Below, piece after piece: positions 19,318 through 28,874 of a stretch of DNA of 64,000 nucleotides. The stretch comes from Oscillospiraceae bacterium (GTDB lineage Bacteria; Bacillota; Clostridia; Monoglobales; WRAG01). Position 1 is the first letter of the stretch, and each line of letters begins with the position of its first letter. A program made the position numbers and the translations under genes. The DNA lies in the NCBI GenBank assembly GCA_009780345.1, contig WRAG01000006.1:1-64000 (forward strand), written 5' to 3'. The notes under the pieces are model-generated. The model was not told where the DNA came from, did not search any database, and saw only the letters and a program-made list of their open reading frames with translations.

Positions 19318-21891
19318 TTAGTCTTCGTCTTCCTCGTCATCTTCCTCTTCGTCGTCTGCTTCTTCATCATCTTCCACGTCTTCTTCATCTACTTCTTCCG
19401 GAAGAGTAGTAACAGGCTCGTCACCAAGCTCAAGAGTATCCCAGTCGATGTTTAAGAAGTTTCCAAGTCTGTACATCATAACAGCAGCTTCCGCGCGAGT
19501 AGCGTTATCAGTCGGTCCGAATCTTCCATCCGGGAATCCAGTGATAATTCCAGCCGCGTACATAGCTGTAACAGCCGCGTTTGCGTAACCCGCGATTTGT
19601 GCAACGTCGTTAAACGCCAAAGTGCGAGGTTGCGGAGTCATTCTAGGACCAAACGCTCTGTAAATCATAGTCGCCAAATCTTGACGAGTGATGTTCAATC
19701 CAGTACCGAATTGATCATCAGCAATACCCATAACGATACCTTCTCTAACTGCAGTGTTAACGTAGTTAGTGTACCATCTGCCCGCAGCAACGTCGCTAAA
19801 CGGACCGGTTGTAACAGTTGGGTTGATTCCTTTAAATCTCAACAAGATCGCAACAAATTGCTCACGAGTGATGTTGTAGTTCGGTCCGAATCTGTCTGCG
19901 CTAATACCGTTGATAACGCCAGCACGTGCAAGAGTGCAGATTGCATCAAATGCCCAAGCTACTCCACCGATATCAACGAAATCACAGCAATCATCTGGAT
20001 CCGGATCTGGTCCTGGACCAGGACCTGGTCCAGGACCTGGTCCCGGTCCTGGTTGTCCCGGAGGTCCTGTTGTGATTGGCGGTGGAGCTTGGTTCACGAT
20101 TTGGAATCTGTTTTGACCTTCAGTCACAGGAGTGTAACCGTCAATCGTAACTGTGTAGAATCCAACCGGGAAGTTAGCTCGCGGTAAAGTAAACGTAATA
20201 GTGTTTCCAGCGATAGTGATTGTAGCGTGCTCTGTTACATCTACATTTGCAGAGTTTCTGATTTCAATGTCAGCTGCTGTAACACTACCTAAAGCGCCAC
20301 CGAATACGATAGTAACAGGTCTATCTCTGTTAACACGAGGAGTAGTAATTACGAATTGGTTAGCACTTGCAGGAATAACTGTCAAGTAAACAGGGATAGT
20401 TAAATCTGAAGGCACATACCAAGCCGGAATAGTTGTAGCTCCAAGAGTTCCGGCAGGAGTTACAGGTCTAGCATAACCTACACGAACTCTTCTAAAAGTC
20501 TCAAAATTAACGTTTGTCGGTTCTGTAACCCATTCAATGTCAAGAGTAGCTTCACGAGGTTCGCCCGGTAATAATGCTCCGGTTTCAGGGTTGCGAAGTC
20601 TGTATTCTACTTCCGCATCTCTGCCTGCAAGTTGAGCAACCCAATTAGTAATTGCAGTACCTGCTACAGTAGCAAGTTCAATTACTTCCGGCTCAATGAT
20701 TGATTGAACAATTCTTTGTCCGGCAGGTCCAACAGTCAAAACAGCGTGAACATTAATCGGATGCGAAAGACCAGTTACAACAGCAGTACCGGTAGCTTGA
20801 ACTGTATCACCTTCTTCTCCTAAATCCAATGTGCCTGACAAATTAGGATTCCAAGTAATAGTAGCAGTTTGATTTGTCAACGAACCTACGTTAACCGTCG
20901 CCGTTGTCGGAAGAGCTTCCATACCAGCAGCAATAGCTTCAACAAGAGTATCGATAGTAACATCATCAGCGTGATCAATCTCTCTTTCGAAGGGACCCGG
21001 TGCTGTATGGATTGTTCCAAGACCGATATTACCTGTAAGGGTAAATGTGCCAGCAGTTGCGCCAGTAACAGTTACAGTCCAGTTATGTGGAGCAGTTCCA
21101 AGTCCGGTGAATGCGCTTGCAACAAGGTCGATTCCTGCAAACGGAGAACCTGACGGAAGTGAAACCGTACCTGTAAGTGTTTGTGCCACTTGGTTCGGAT
21201 TAAATCCTGTCCAAGCGATGTTAACATTGCCTGCGCCAGCCGGGAATAAAGTCGGAAGTGCTGGAGCAGTTCCGCCAACAACAGTTGTTGTAGCGTTCAA
21301 CATGTTAGTAGCCGCCACAAGGTCAGCACCGTCAACATTTGTTGTACGCTCGATGTTTAGAACAAGATTTTGAGCTGTAATAGTAAAACCAGCAAGTTCA
21401 TAAAAATACCAGCTTATAGTTGTTGAAATCGGAGTAGTACCCGGGTCAGCTACTCGTAAAGTAACATTACCAAACGATGGAGCAGCTACAGGACCTGCCA
21501 AAGATAAAAACTGTATGTCCATACCTCTAGTAGCAGCTCTTACATCTGCCGAACGTACACCAGCAGCGCCTGAAGTCGGATCATCAGTCCAACGATTCGC
21601 ACCTGAGTACGGCAAACCAGCAGCATCAGCGAACGCGTGACCAGTCACGTGAGCCGGGTTAAAACCAAAACGCGCTCTTCCTCCGCTTGCTTGAACCCCA
21701 CCTGACGTACTAATCGTCAGAGTGATATCAGTAGTTCCGCCTGCCGGAACCATAACAGTTAAAGCATTGTTAGCGACACCCGTGCCCGTAAAGCTAAGAG
21801 TTGTCGCACTTGCAACTACGGTTAAAGGTAATACGCTCAAAACCATTACCATGCAAACCAATAGTGCAAGCATTTTTTTAGTGAATTTCAT
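19318..21891 (-). CDS. S-layer homology (SLH) domain surface protein
   Basis: Signal peptide, cohesin-like N-terminal domain, PGPGPGPGPGPGPGPDPDPDD linker, three SLH repeats (FDAICTLARAGVINGISADRFGPNYNITREQF etc.), acidic C-tail. Confidence 0.9.
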   Translation of the reverse strand: MKFTKKMLALLVCMVMVLSVLPLTVVASATTLSFTGTGVANNALTVMVPAGGTTDITLTISTSGGVQASGGRARFGFNPAHVTGHAFADAAGLPYSGANRWTDDPTSGAAGVRSADVRAATRGMDIQFLSLAGPVAAPSFGNVTLRVADPGTTPISTTISWYFYELAGFTITAQNLVLNIERTTNVDGADLVAATNMLNATTTVVGGTAPALPTLFPAGAGNVNIAWTGFNPNQVAQTLTGTVSLPSGSPFAGIDLVASAFTGLGTAPHNWTVTVTGATAGTFTLTGNIGLGTIHTAPGPFEREIDHADDVTIDTLVEAIAAGMEALPTTATVNVGSLTNQTATITWNPNLSGTLDLGEEGDTVQATGTAVVTGLSHPINVHAVLTVGPAGQRIVQSIIEPEVIELATVAGTAITNWVAQLAGRDAEVEYRLRNPETGALLPGEPREATLDIEWVTEPTNVNFETFRRVRVGYARPVTPAGTLGATTIPAWYVPSDLTIPVYLTVIPASANQFVITTPRVNRDRPVTIVFGGALGSVTAADIEIRNSANVDVTEHATITIAGNTITFTLPRANFPVGFYTVTIDGYTPVTEGQNRFQIVNQAPPPITTGPPGQPGPGPGPGPGPGPGPDPDPDDCCDFVDIGGVAWAFDAICTLARAGVINGISADRFGPNYNITREQFVAILLRFKGINPTVTTGPFSDVAAGRWYTNYVNTAVREGIVMGIADDQFGTGLNITRQDLATMIYRAFGPRMTPQPRTLAFNDVAQIAGYANAAVTAMYAAGIITGFPDGRFGPTDNATRAEAAVMMYRLGNFLNIDWDTLELGDEPVTTLPEEVDEEDVEDDEEADDEEEDDEEDED

Positions 21892-21948
21892 GTTTTATCC
21901 TCCCTATATCCTTAATAAATAAATTAATTATTTCTCGACGCATACAGA

Positions 21949-23076
21949 CTAATCACGCCCGTAATTGTTAATCAACACGGAAACCATTTCCGCAGTTGTG
22001 CCATTCCAAAAATCAATCATATTCAACAAGCCAGACAGACTAATGTTCCCTTCCCCACGAACATCAAATGATAACAACATACGCGGAGTTATATCTATTG
22101 GAACACTACTTCCATCGACTAACATGCCGTTCCACAAGCCTACTGCGATCAGAATATCAGTCATTGTAATTATATCGTCTGAATCCAAAGCGCCGTGCGC
22201 TCCATAAAACGCAAGCTTTCTTCCAATATGATTTCCTTCAAACAGTTCAAAATCTATAGCCGGCAAATCTCCAATCGTAGCAGGAGTCCACTCGACCAAT
22301 CCGTCGAATGCGTGCAACTGTGGTGACCAGAACCAGTATTGATTTGCAACTCCCGGAATATAAGGAACAAAATCCTCATAACTGTCATCCGTAAGTCCTA
22401 TTCTAACCAAAATTCTGCTCCAATCACTGTGGTCGCTCATCCAACTAATAACTCCATCCAAGTCAGGGAATAAATCATCCGAAGCCAATACTATTACATC
22501 ATAAACTTCCGGCCCCTGCCTTCGCTCAATTGTTACTGTAAGATCTTGTGATGTAACAGTCAAGCCGGCAAGGTCATAATAATACCAACTTATAGTGGTT
22601 GTAACCGAAGTATCACCCGGATCAGCTACTCGTAAAGTAACTGATCCAAGGTTAGCAACATTAACCAAACCACCCAAGCTTAGATAGTTTATATCGACCC
22701 CTCTGGTATACGCTCCCACATTTTCTGAGCGCACAGTCGCGGTGCCTAAAGTCGGGTCATCAGTCCAACGATTAAGACCGGAAAATTGCAAATTTCCGAC
22801 CGTAGGGGAAGCAACGCTTACCCCAGTCATGCGAGTCTGCTCAAAACCAAAACGCAGTCTTCCACCGTTCGACTGAACTTCACCTGATGCATTAATCGTC
22901 AATGTGATATCAGTAGTTCCGCCTTCCGGAACTCTAACAGTTAAAGTGTTGTTCACAACACCTGCACCGCCAAAGCTAAGAGTTGTCGCAGCATCTGCAA
23001 CTACCGTTGAAGGCAATACAGTTAAAATCATTACCATGCAGACCAGCAGTGCAAGTATTTTTGTAGAGAATTTCAT
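21949..23076 (-). CDS. Secreted protein: cohesin-like N-terminal domain plus dockerin-like C-terminal domain
   Basis: N-terminus paralogous to 19318-21891 (SFxGxGVxNNxLTVxVPxGGTTDITLTI); C-terminus paralogous to 23119-24426 (LDSDDIITMTDILIAVGLWNG). Confidence 0.75.
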   Translation of the reverse strand: MKFSTKILALLVCMVMILTVLPSTVVADAATTLSFGGAGVVNNTLTVRVPEGGTTDITLTINASGEVQSNGGRLRFGFEQTRMTGVSVASPTVGNLQFSGLNRWTDDPTLGTATVRSENVGAYTRGVDINYLSLGGLVNVANLGSVTLRVADPGDTSVTTTISWYYYDLAGLTVTSQDLTVTIERRQGPEVYDVIVLASDDLFPDLDGVISWMSDHSDWSRILVRIGLTDDSYEDFVPYIPGVANQYWFWSPQLHAFDGLVEWTPATIGDLPAIDFELFEGNHIGRKLAFYGAHGALDSDDIITMTDILIAVGLWNGMLVDGSSVPIDITPRMLLSFDVRGEGNISLSGLLNMIDFWNGTTAEMVSVLINNYGRD

Positions 23077-23118
23077 ATTTTATTCTCCTTAAATATTAAT
23101 ATTATACCTACACACAGA

Positions 23119-24426
23119 CTAACGTCCGTAAGTGTTAAGCAACTCAGAAACCATTTCAGAAGTTGTGCCATTCCAGAAGTTGATAATATCCAACAACCCG
23201 TTCAAGCTAATTTCGCCTGTGCCAGCAACATCAAATGACAACAACATTTGTGGAGTAATGTCTATTGCAACACCATTTCCGTCAACCAACATACCGTTCC
23301 ACAAACCTACAGCAACAAGAACGTCAGCCATCGTAACTACATCGTCTGAATCCAAAGCAGTATATGCTCCGTAGAATGCGATAGTTCTATCAGTATTATC
23401 TCCGGTAAACGGCTCAAACTCTATAGTCGGTACATCTCCGGCTGAAGCTGGAGTCCACTCAACTAATCCGTCAAACGCTTGTAACTGTGGAGACCAGAAC
23501 CAGTATTGGCTCGTCGCGCCAGAAATATTAGGTACAAAGTCAGCATAGGTTTCGTCGCCAAGGTCGATTCTAACTATAACTCTGCTCCATGCACTATGGT
23601 CAGTCATCCAGCTGATTTCTCCGTCCAAATCAGCGAACAAATCAGAAGCCAATGTTATTATGTCATAAACTGGCGGTCCTTCAATTACATCAACTGCCCA
23701 ATAAACGTTTACTGTAGTTGTATCACCATAGTAATCAGTAACAGTAACCACGATTACTCCGTTTGCAATAGTGTCATCAAAGCCACCTGCAGGTGCAGTA
23801 ACAATCATGTTTCTTCCGGTAAATGAAACAGTAGCGCCGTCCGGCAATGTGCTTGCGCCGGCGTCAAGTGCTAATGTAAACTCAGACATGTCACCACCGG
23901 TAACAGCAGCAACAATATCTCTGCTAGCTTGTGCTGCTCCAAGTCCAAAAATTGTAGGATACGCCGCAGAACCGATATCTTCGCCTGTAAGAACAGGAAT
24001 TTCAGTATTTACAAGCGCGATACCAACATTTGATTGAGCAGTTGCGCCTTCTCCACTAATCCAAAGCGCGTATAACATGTTTGAACGGATAAAGTCAGAT
24101 GTTGCACGAATTTGCAATGTTCCGCTTTGTGTTGCTTCGTCAAACTGATTAACGTAAGACAAGCTAGAACCTGCAAAAGGCGTGTTTACATCAGCTGCCG
24201 CCGCTACATTCCACATCATAACTGTAGTTTGGTGCCCCGCAGCAGGATTGTTGTCGTTGTACGTAACCGTGTAGTCAACGTAAATTGTACGAGTAGCCAC
24301 ACTCCACGTAACTTCGTCAATCGTCACCGCTAAATTCGCAAAAGCGGTTGCACCCATAACTGCCAATACCATTGCCACTACTACTACTAAACTTAAAACT
24401 TTCCACAACTTACTATTTCTCTTCAT
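23119..24426 (-). CDS. Secreted protein with dockerin-like C-terminal domain
   Basis: Start reassigned to MKRNSKLWKVLSLVVVVAMVLAVMGATAFA (24426), with AGGGAGGATT just upstream. Confidence 0.75.
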   Translation of the reverse strand: MKRNSKLWKVLSLVVVVAMVLAVMGATAFANLAVTIDEVTWSVATRTIYVDYTVTYNDNNPAAGHQTTVMMWNVAAAADVNTPFAGSSLSYVNQFDEATQSGTLQIRATSDFIRSNMLYALWISGEGATAQSNVGIALVNTEIPVLTGEDIGSAAYPTIFGLGAAQASRDIVAAVTGGDMSEFTLALDAGASTLPDGATVSFTGRNMIVTAPAGGFDDTIANGVIVVTVTDYYGDTTTVNVYWAVDVIEGPPVYDIITLASDLFADLDGEISWMTDHSAWSRVIVRIDLGDETYADFVPNISGATSQYWFWSPQLQAFDGLVEWTPASAGDVPTIEFEPFTGDNTDRTIAFYGAYTALDSDDVVTMADVLVAVGLWNGMLVDGNGVAIDITPQMLLSFDVAGTGEISLNGLLDIINFWNGTTSEMVSELLNTYGR

Positions 24427-24839
24427 TTTTAATCCTCCCTTAAGTGTTTCTCTATTTTCAAGATTGCATAAATAACTCCTCATAAGGTTATAAGCCTAAA
24501 AACATATTTGGCTTAACTATTCCTCCTTCCTTAGTGATATATATTGAAAATGCCGACACAAGTGGGTTTACACCACCTGGCCTTTATTATTTTTCGATAT
24601 TAAGTGCCTAAATTCTCGCACATTTGTACCTATTATACAATGTTTTTGAAAATATTTCAATACTTTTTTTAAAATTTTTATATAAATTTGCAAGTTTTTT
24701 TTGAGCAACTTGCACAAAAATTCATGTAACCATTGAAACATAAGACTTTGAGGAGTTTGTAAAATTTATAAATTTTTTAAAAATTTTATAAATTTAATAT
24801 TCCCATATTTGAAATTTTTATCTTTTGCAAAATTTTCTT

Positions 24840-25748
24840 CTAAATTCGGCTAATTTCGTTGGCAAAAACCGTCGCCGCAACTGCTCCGTCCGCCGCCGCG
24901 GTTAAAACCTGCCGCAAAAGCTTGTCCCGAATATCGCCGACAGCATAAATTTTGTCAACGTTTGTACGCATATTTTCGTCGGTAATAATATGCCCGCTCG
25001 GCGATAAAACAACCAAATCCCTAACCAACGCAGTTTGCGGCGCGGTTCCGACCGCGACGAATAGGCCGCTGACTTCAACATTACCTGAAAAACCGGTTTT
25101 CACGTTCTCGACGGTGACACTTTCCACCTTTTCACCTAAAATTTCGGTAACAACGCTGTCGAACACCGTTTCAATCTTCGGTTCAGCCGAGATTTTCTTC
25201 GCAAGCACGCTGTCCGCCCGCAAAACGTCACGCCGATGAATCAAATACACCTTGTTGCAGAAGCGCGCGAGGAAAAGCGCGTCCTCTGCCGCCGTATTTC
25301 CGCCGCCGACAACCGCAACGTCCTTACCTTTATAAAACGCGCCGTCGCAAGTCGCGCAATACGAAACGCCGCTTCCGATAAGCTGTTTTTCCCTCGGAAT
25401 TCCGAGCGGTTTCGGATTCGCGCCCATCGCGAGAATAATTCCGCGCGAAGCATGCTCGCCTTTCGACGTTTTAACGATTTTCGCGTCATTTTCGATTGAA
25501 ATTTGCAGAATTTCTTCATATACAATATTGACATCAAATTTTCTCGCGTGCGCTTCGAACTTGTATGCCAAATCAGGTCCGCTTATAAAATCAACCATTC
25601 CCGGATAATTTTCGATTTCGTAGGTGGACACAACCTGCCCGCCCGCAAACATTCGCTCGAACACAACAACGTCAAGCCCCGCCCGCGCGGCATAAATCGC
25701 CGCCGACAAACCAGCCGGCCCCGCACCGATAATAATTAGATCATACAT
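24840..25748 (-). CDS. trxB: Thioredoxin-disulfide reductase
   Basis: IIGAGPAGLSAAIYAARAGL, SYCATCDGAFYKGKDVAVVGGGNTAAEDALFL; start likely MYDLIIIG. Confidence 0.95.
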   Translation of the reverse strand: MYDLIIIGAGPAGLSAAIYAARAGLDVVVFERMFAGGQVVSTYEIENYPGMVDFISGPDLAYKFEAHARKFDVNIVYEEILQISIENDAKIVKTSKGEHASRGIILAMGANPKPLGIPREKQLIGSGVSYCATCDGAFYKGKDVAVVGGGNTAAEDALFLARFCNKVYLIHRRDVLRADSVLAKKISAEPKIETVFDSVVTEILGEKVESVTVENVKTGFSGNVEVSGLFVAVGTAPQTALVRDLVVLSPSGHIITDENMRTNVDKIYAVGDIRDKLLRQVLTAAADGAVAATVFANEISRI

Positions 25749-25752
25749 ATAT

Positions 25753-26730
25753 TTATCGCCCCTCAAACTCAAAATATATATCGTATTCCGAAAATAATTC
25801 CCGCAATTGCTCTTCTGAATACCCGCGAGCAGTCATAACAAACACCGCCGTCGCAACCGCGTCCGCCCTTGCGGCAGTCGAGCCAACAACCGACACGGCA
25901 TACAACTCTGACGGGCAACATTCTTTACTTCTCGCCGGTCTTCCCGTCCACGGATCTATAATATGGTGATAAATTTGGAGACCTTCAATAAAATATCTCT
26001 CATATATGCCACTCGTCACAATCGCCGAATTCCGCGATTCAACAACTTTCCAATACTCGCCGCGCGGGGCGAAAGCGCGTTGCAGTCCGATATTAAACGC
26101 CCGATTGCCGAACACAACAATATCGCCGCCGAAATCTACGATTCCCCAACGAGCGCCGCGTTCTCGCAAAACTTCCGCCGCAATGTCGGCGGCGTATCCT
26201 TTCGCGATACTTCCCAAATCAATCCGAATCTCGTCCGCGGCTTTGCTCACCGTTCCGTCGGCGTGCAGCGTAATTCCACGGAAATCCACAAACGGAAGCA
26301 AGACGGCAAGTTCGTTCTCTCTCGGCACTCTCGGTTCGCCTCGAAAGTCCCACAAATCCATAACACTCGCAACCGTAATATCAAACGCTCCGTCCGACAG
26401 TTCCGAAATGCCCCGCGCAATCGTCAAAATTTCGAAAAGATGCGGCGATATGGCAATCCGCTCGCCCGCCGCGGCGCGGTTTATCGCTGAAACCTCGGAA
26501 TTTTCGTCAAAATAATCGGTTATCCGCTTGATTTCCCACGCTTCAGCAAACGCCGCGTTTATCGCGTCACGCGCGGAATTTCCACGACCATGAATTCGAA
26601 TTGTCGCCATGGTATCCATCAAAAATTCGGTTTGCGAAATTTCCGCGCCTGAATTATTATTACCAATTACAACTGCGGCTACACAAACCAGCACAAATAT
26701 TACGGTTAAAATTAGTTTCAATTTTTTCAT
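25753..26730 (-). CDS. apbE: FAD:protein FMN transferase (ApbE family)
   Basis: MDTMATIRIHG, SDGAFDITVASVMDLWDF, DLGSIAKGYAADIAAEVL, IVDFGGDI, HHIIDPWTGRPA. Confidence 0.94.
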   Translation of the reverse strand: MKKLKLILTVIFVLVCVAAVVIGNNNSGAEISQTEFLMDTMATIRIHGRGNSARDAINAAFAEAWEIKRITDYFDENSEVSAINRAAAGERIAISPHLFEILTIARGISELSDGAFDITVASVMDLWDFRGEPRVPRENELAVLLPFVDFRGITLHADGTVSKAADEIRIDLGSIAKGYAADIAAEVLRERGARWGIVDFGGDIVVFGNRAFNIGLQRAFAPRGEYWKVVESRNSAIVTSGIYERYFIEGLQIYHHIIDPWTGRPARSKECCPSELYAVSVVGSTAARADAVATAVFVMTARGYSEEQLRELFSEYDIYFEFEGR

Positions 26731-26772
26731 GCTTCCATTATATATTACGCGTACTATTTTTGCAAGCAAATG

Positions 26773-26801
26773 TTGACAATTCTTTCGATAAGGTATATAA
26801 T
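26773..26801 (+). promoter_or_regulatory. SigA-type promoter of proB
   Basis: TTGACA (26773-26778), 17-nt spacer, TATAAT (26796-26801). Confidence 0.85.
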
Positions 26802-26834
26802 TGAATTCGCGTAAAAACCGAAAGGAAGATTCAT

Positions 26835-27608
26835 ATGAAAGAATTCAAAAGAATAGTAGTTAAAGTCGGAACTTCAACTCTAACCCACGAAAGCGGCAAG
26901 CTAAACCTGCGCCGCGTTGAAATGTTAACCCGCGTGCTATCCGACTTAATGAATCAAGGATTGGAAATCGTTCTTGTGACAAGCGGCGCGATTGGCGTCG
27001 GCGTTGGAAAAATGGGATTGTCGGAACGTCCGACAGAAGTGCCGCAAAAACAGGCAATGGCGGCGGTCGGGCAAGGACAGCTTATGTCAATTTACGACAA
27101 ATTTTTCTCGGAGTATTCGCAAACTTGCGCACAGGTTTTGCTTACTCGCGACGTTTTGGACGACGAAGATCGGCGCAACAACGCGATTAACGCATTTTCA
27201 ACCATGTTCGAATACGGAATTATCCCAATCGTCAACGAAAACGACGTGATTTCAACTTTTGAGATCAATTTCGGCGATAACGACACACTATCCGCATATG
27301 TCGCACGACTTGTGAGCGCCGACCTTCTTATTATATTGTCGGATATCGACGGACTTTACGATAAAAATCCGAAAGAAAACCCCGACGCGATGGTTATTCC
27401 TGTGGTTTACGAGATTACCGATAAAATTACATCTCTCGCCGGCGATACGAGCGGCAAATTCGGAACAGGCGGAATGGTTACCAAAATCAAAGCCGCCGAA
27501 ATCGCGACAAAATACGGCATTAACATGATTATCGCGAACGGAAGTAAGTTGGACGAACTTTACGATATTTTCGACGGAAAATCGGTGGGCACGCTGTTTA
27601 CGGCGTAG
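26835..27608 (+). CDS. proB: Glutamate 5-kinase (short, no PUA domain)
   Basis: VVKVGTSTLTHESGKLNLRR, LVTSGAIGVGVGKMG, FGTGGMVTKIKAAEIATKYG. Confidence 0.93.
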   Translation: MKEFKRIVVKVGTSTLTHESGKLNLRRVEMLTRVLSDLMNQGLEIVLVTSGAIGVGVGKMGLSERPTEVPQKQAMAAVGQGQLMSIYDKFFSEYSQTCAQVLLTRDVLDDEDRRNNAINAFSTMFEYGIIPIVNENDVISTFEINFGDNDTLSAYVARLVSADLLIILSDIDGLYDKNPKENPDAMVIPVVYEITDKITSLAGDTSGKFGTGGMVTKIKAAEIATKYGINMIIANGSKLDELYDIFDGKSVGTLFTA

Positions 27609-27641
27609 AACTGTAACTTTAATAGTTTGAAACCAATATAA

Positions 27642-27670
27642 AAACCGCCGAAAAGGCGGTTTTTTTATAC
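27642..27670 (+). terminator. Rho-independent terminator of proB
   Basis: AAAACCGCCgaaaaGGCGGTTTTTTTAT. Confidence 0.85.
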
Positions 27671-27689
27671 TATAAATTTTTATAATTAA

Positions 27690-28165
27690 CTTTGTCAAGG
27701 ACTAGCCCTTGACAATCCCACAAGTTTTTGTGCGTCAAAAACTTAACTAAAACCGTCGCCCTCCCCGCCGCGACCCTCCCCGACAAAAAGCGTCGGGCGG
27801 GTACCCCGCCGGCGGAACCGCGGGCGATCATTAGTGCAATCAACACACTCTGCTCAAACAACATCTCGCGCTTTTAGGCACGGGCCGTTCTCGAACGGAA
27901 GCGGCGTTCGTATAAACTAATCTTTCCGCGAATGCGGCTATCTCGCCAAAATGGCGGCGCGCTTTTGATAGCGCCATAGCGCGTTTGCGCCGCTGTTTTG
28001 GTAAAACTTTTTCAAAAGTTTTTCGGGGTGTGTCGAGGGTATTCGATAATACCCTTGACGACCTTAGCTCGCGCCCGCAGGCGCAAAATGGTTTTAGCCC
28101 TGCCGCCGCAGCGGCAAAAATGGTTTTTAGGGCAACGCCATAAAACCCCGCGCCCGTTGGGCGCA
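27690..28165 (+). repeat. Family I interspersed repeat, copy B
   Basis: See copy A; blocks in opposite orientation to 1-490. Confidence 0.8.
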
Positions 28166-28199
28166 ATAAAAAAACCGCTCTCTCAAGCGGTTTTTTTAT
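28166..28199 (-). terminator. Rho-independent terminator
   Basis: AAAAAAACCGCTctctcaAGCGGTTTTTTTATT. Confidence 0.8.
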
Positions 28200-28203
28200 T
28201 AGC

Positions 28204-28863
28204 CTAACACCTGCAAACCACGTCGCACATCAAATTACTCCACGTTTCGCAATCGACAACGCAGTCAACAACTAATCCTCTCTTCCTTTGATAAGCTTTC
28301 ACCGCGTGTGCGGTTTTATTATCGAAAATTCCGTCTAACTCGCCGACATCGTAGCACAAATGCCTCAAAACGTCTTGCAACACAAACACGTACACTCCAC
28401 GACTTCCATGTCTCACCATAGGATATCCACCTGTTTTGCAAGCGGATTTTCCGCGGCGATTATCAAAATGAACCCAACTCGGCGTGTTTAACACATGATC
28501 GACAAAGCTCAATATTCTCGAGTGATTCGCATGCCTTCTCATGTGCAATCTTTCGGTGTTGCAAAGATTTTGCCCCACATCGAAAGCGACGCCGGCGTAA
28601 TGTTGCGACTGCTGGCTATGTCCGCCCTCAAACGGACGTCTGAAGCCGCTTCCGACACGAATCGGCTTTCCGTACGAACTTCTGAACCTATTCCACGCTT
28701 GCATCGCGCGCTTTTCTGTCCATAAGATGTCACTTCTGCTTGTTCCGCGAAACTCTCGAACCGTTAGTGTGTTTCCGGTTATATACGGCATGGTTTCACC
28801 GTCACAGCGGAAATATGTTTCAATTCGGTTGGTATCGTTGTTATAAATTTTTATAATTGGCAT
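28204..28863 (-). CDS. Peptidase M15-like/peptidoglycan-binding domain protein
   Basis: SGFRRPFEGGHSQQSQHYAGVAFDVG ... WVHFD metallopeptidase-type motifs and one C-terminal PG_binding_1 domain. Confidence 0.8.
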   Translation of the reverse strand: MPIIKIYNNDTNRIETYFRCDGETMPYITGNTLTVREFRGTSRSDILWTEKRAMQAWNRFRSSYGKPIRVGSGFRRPFEGGHSQQSQHYAGVAFDVGQNLCNTERLHMRRHANHSRILSFVDHVLNTPSWVHFDNRRGKSACKTGGYPMVRHGSRGVYVFVLQDVLRHLCYDVGELDGIFDNKTAHAVKAYQRKRGLVVDCVVDCETWSNLMCDVVCRC

Positions 28864-28874
28864 ACGCTACCTCC

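Noticed and set aside
24541-24600. c-di-GMP-type riboswitch upstream of the secreted-protein gene
   Set aside because: The GGGTTTA-like stretch is on the opposite strand to the gene and conserved core elements could not be matched.
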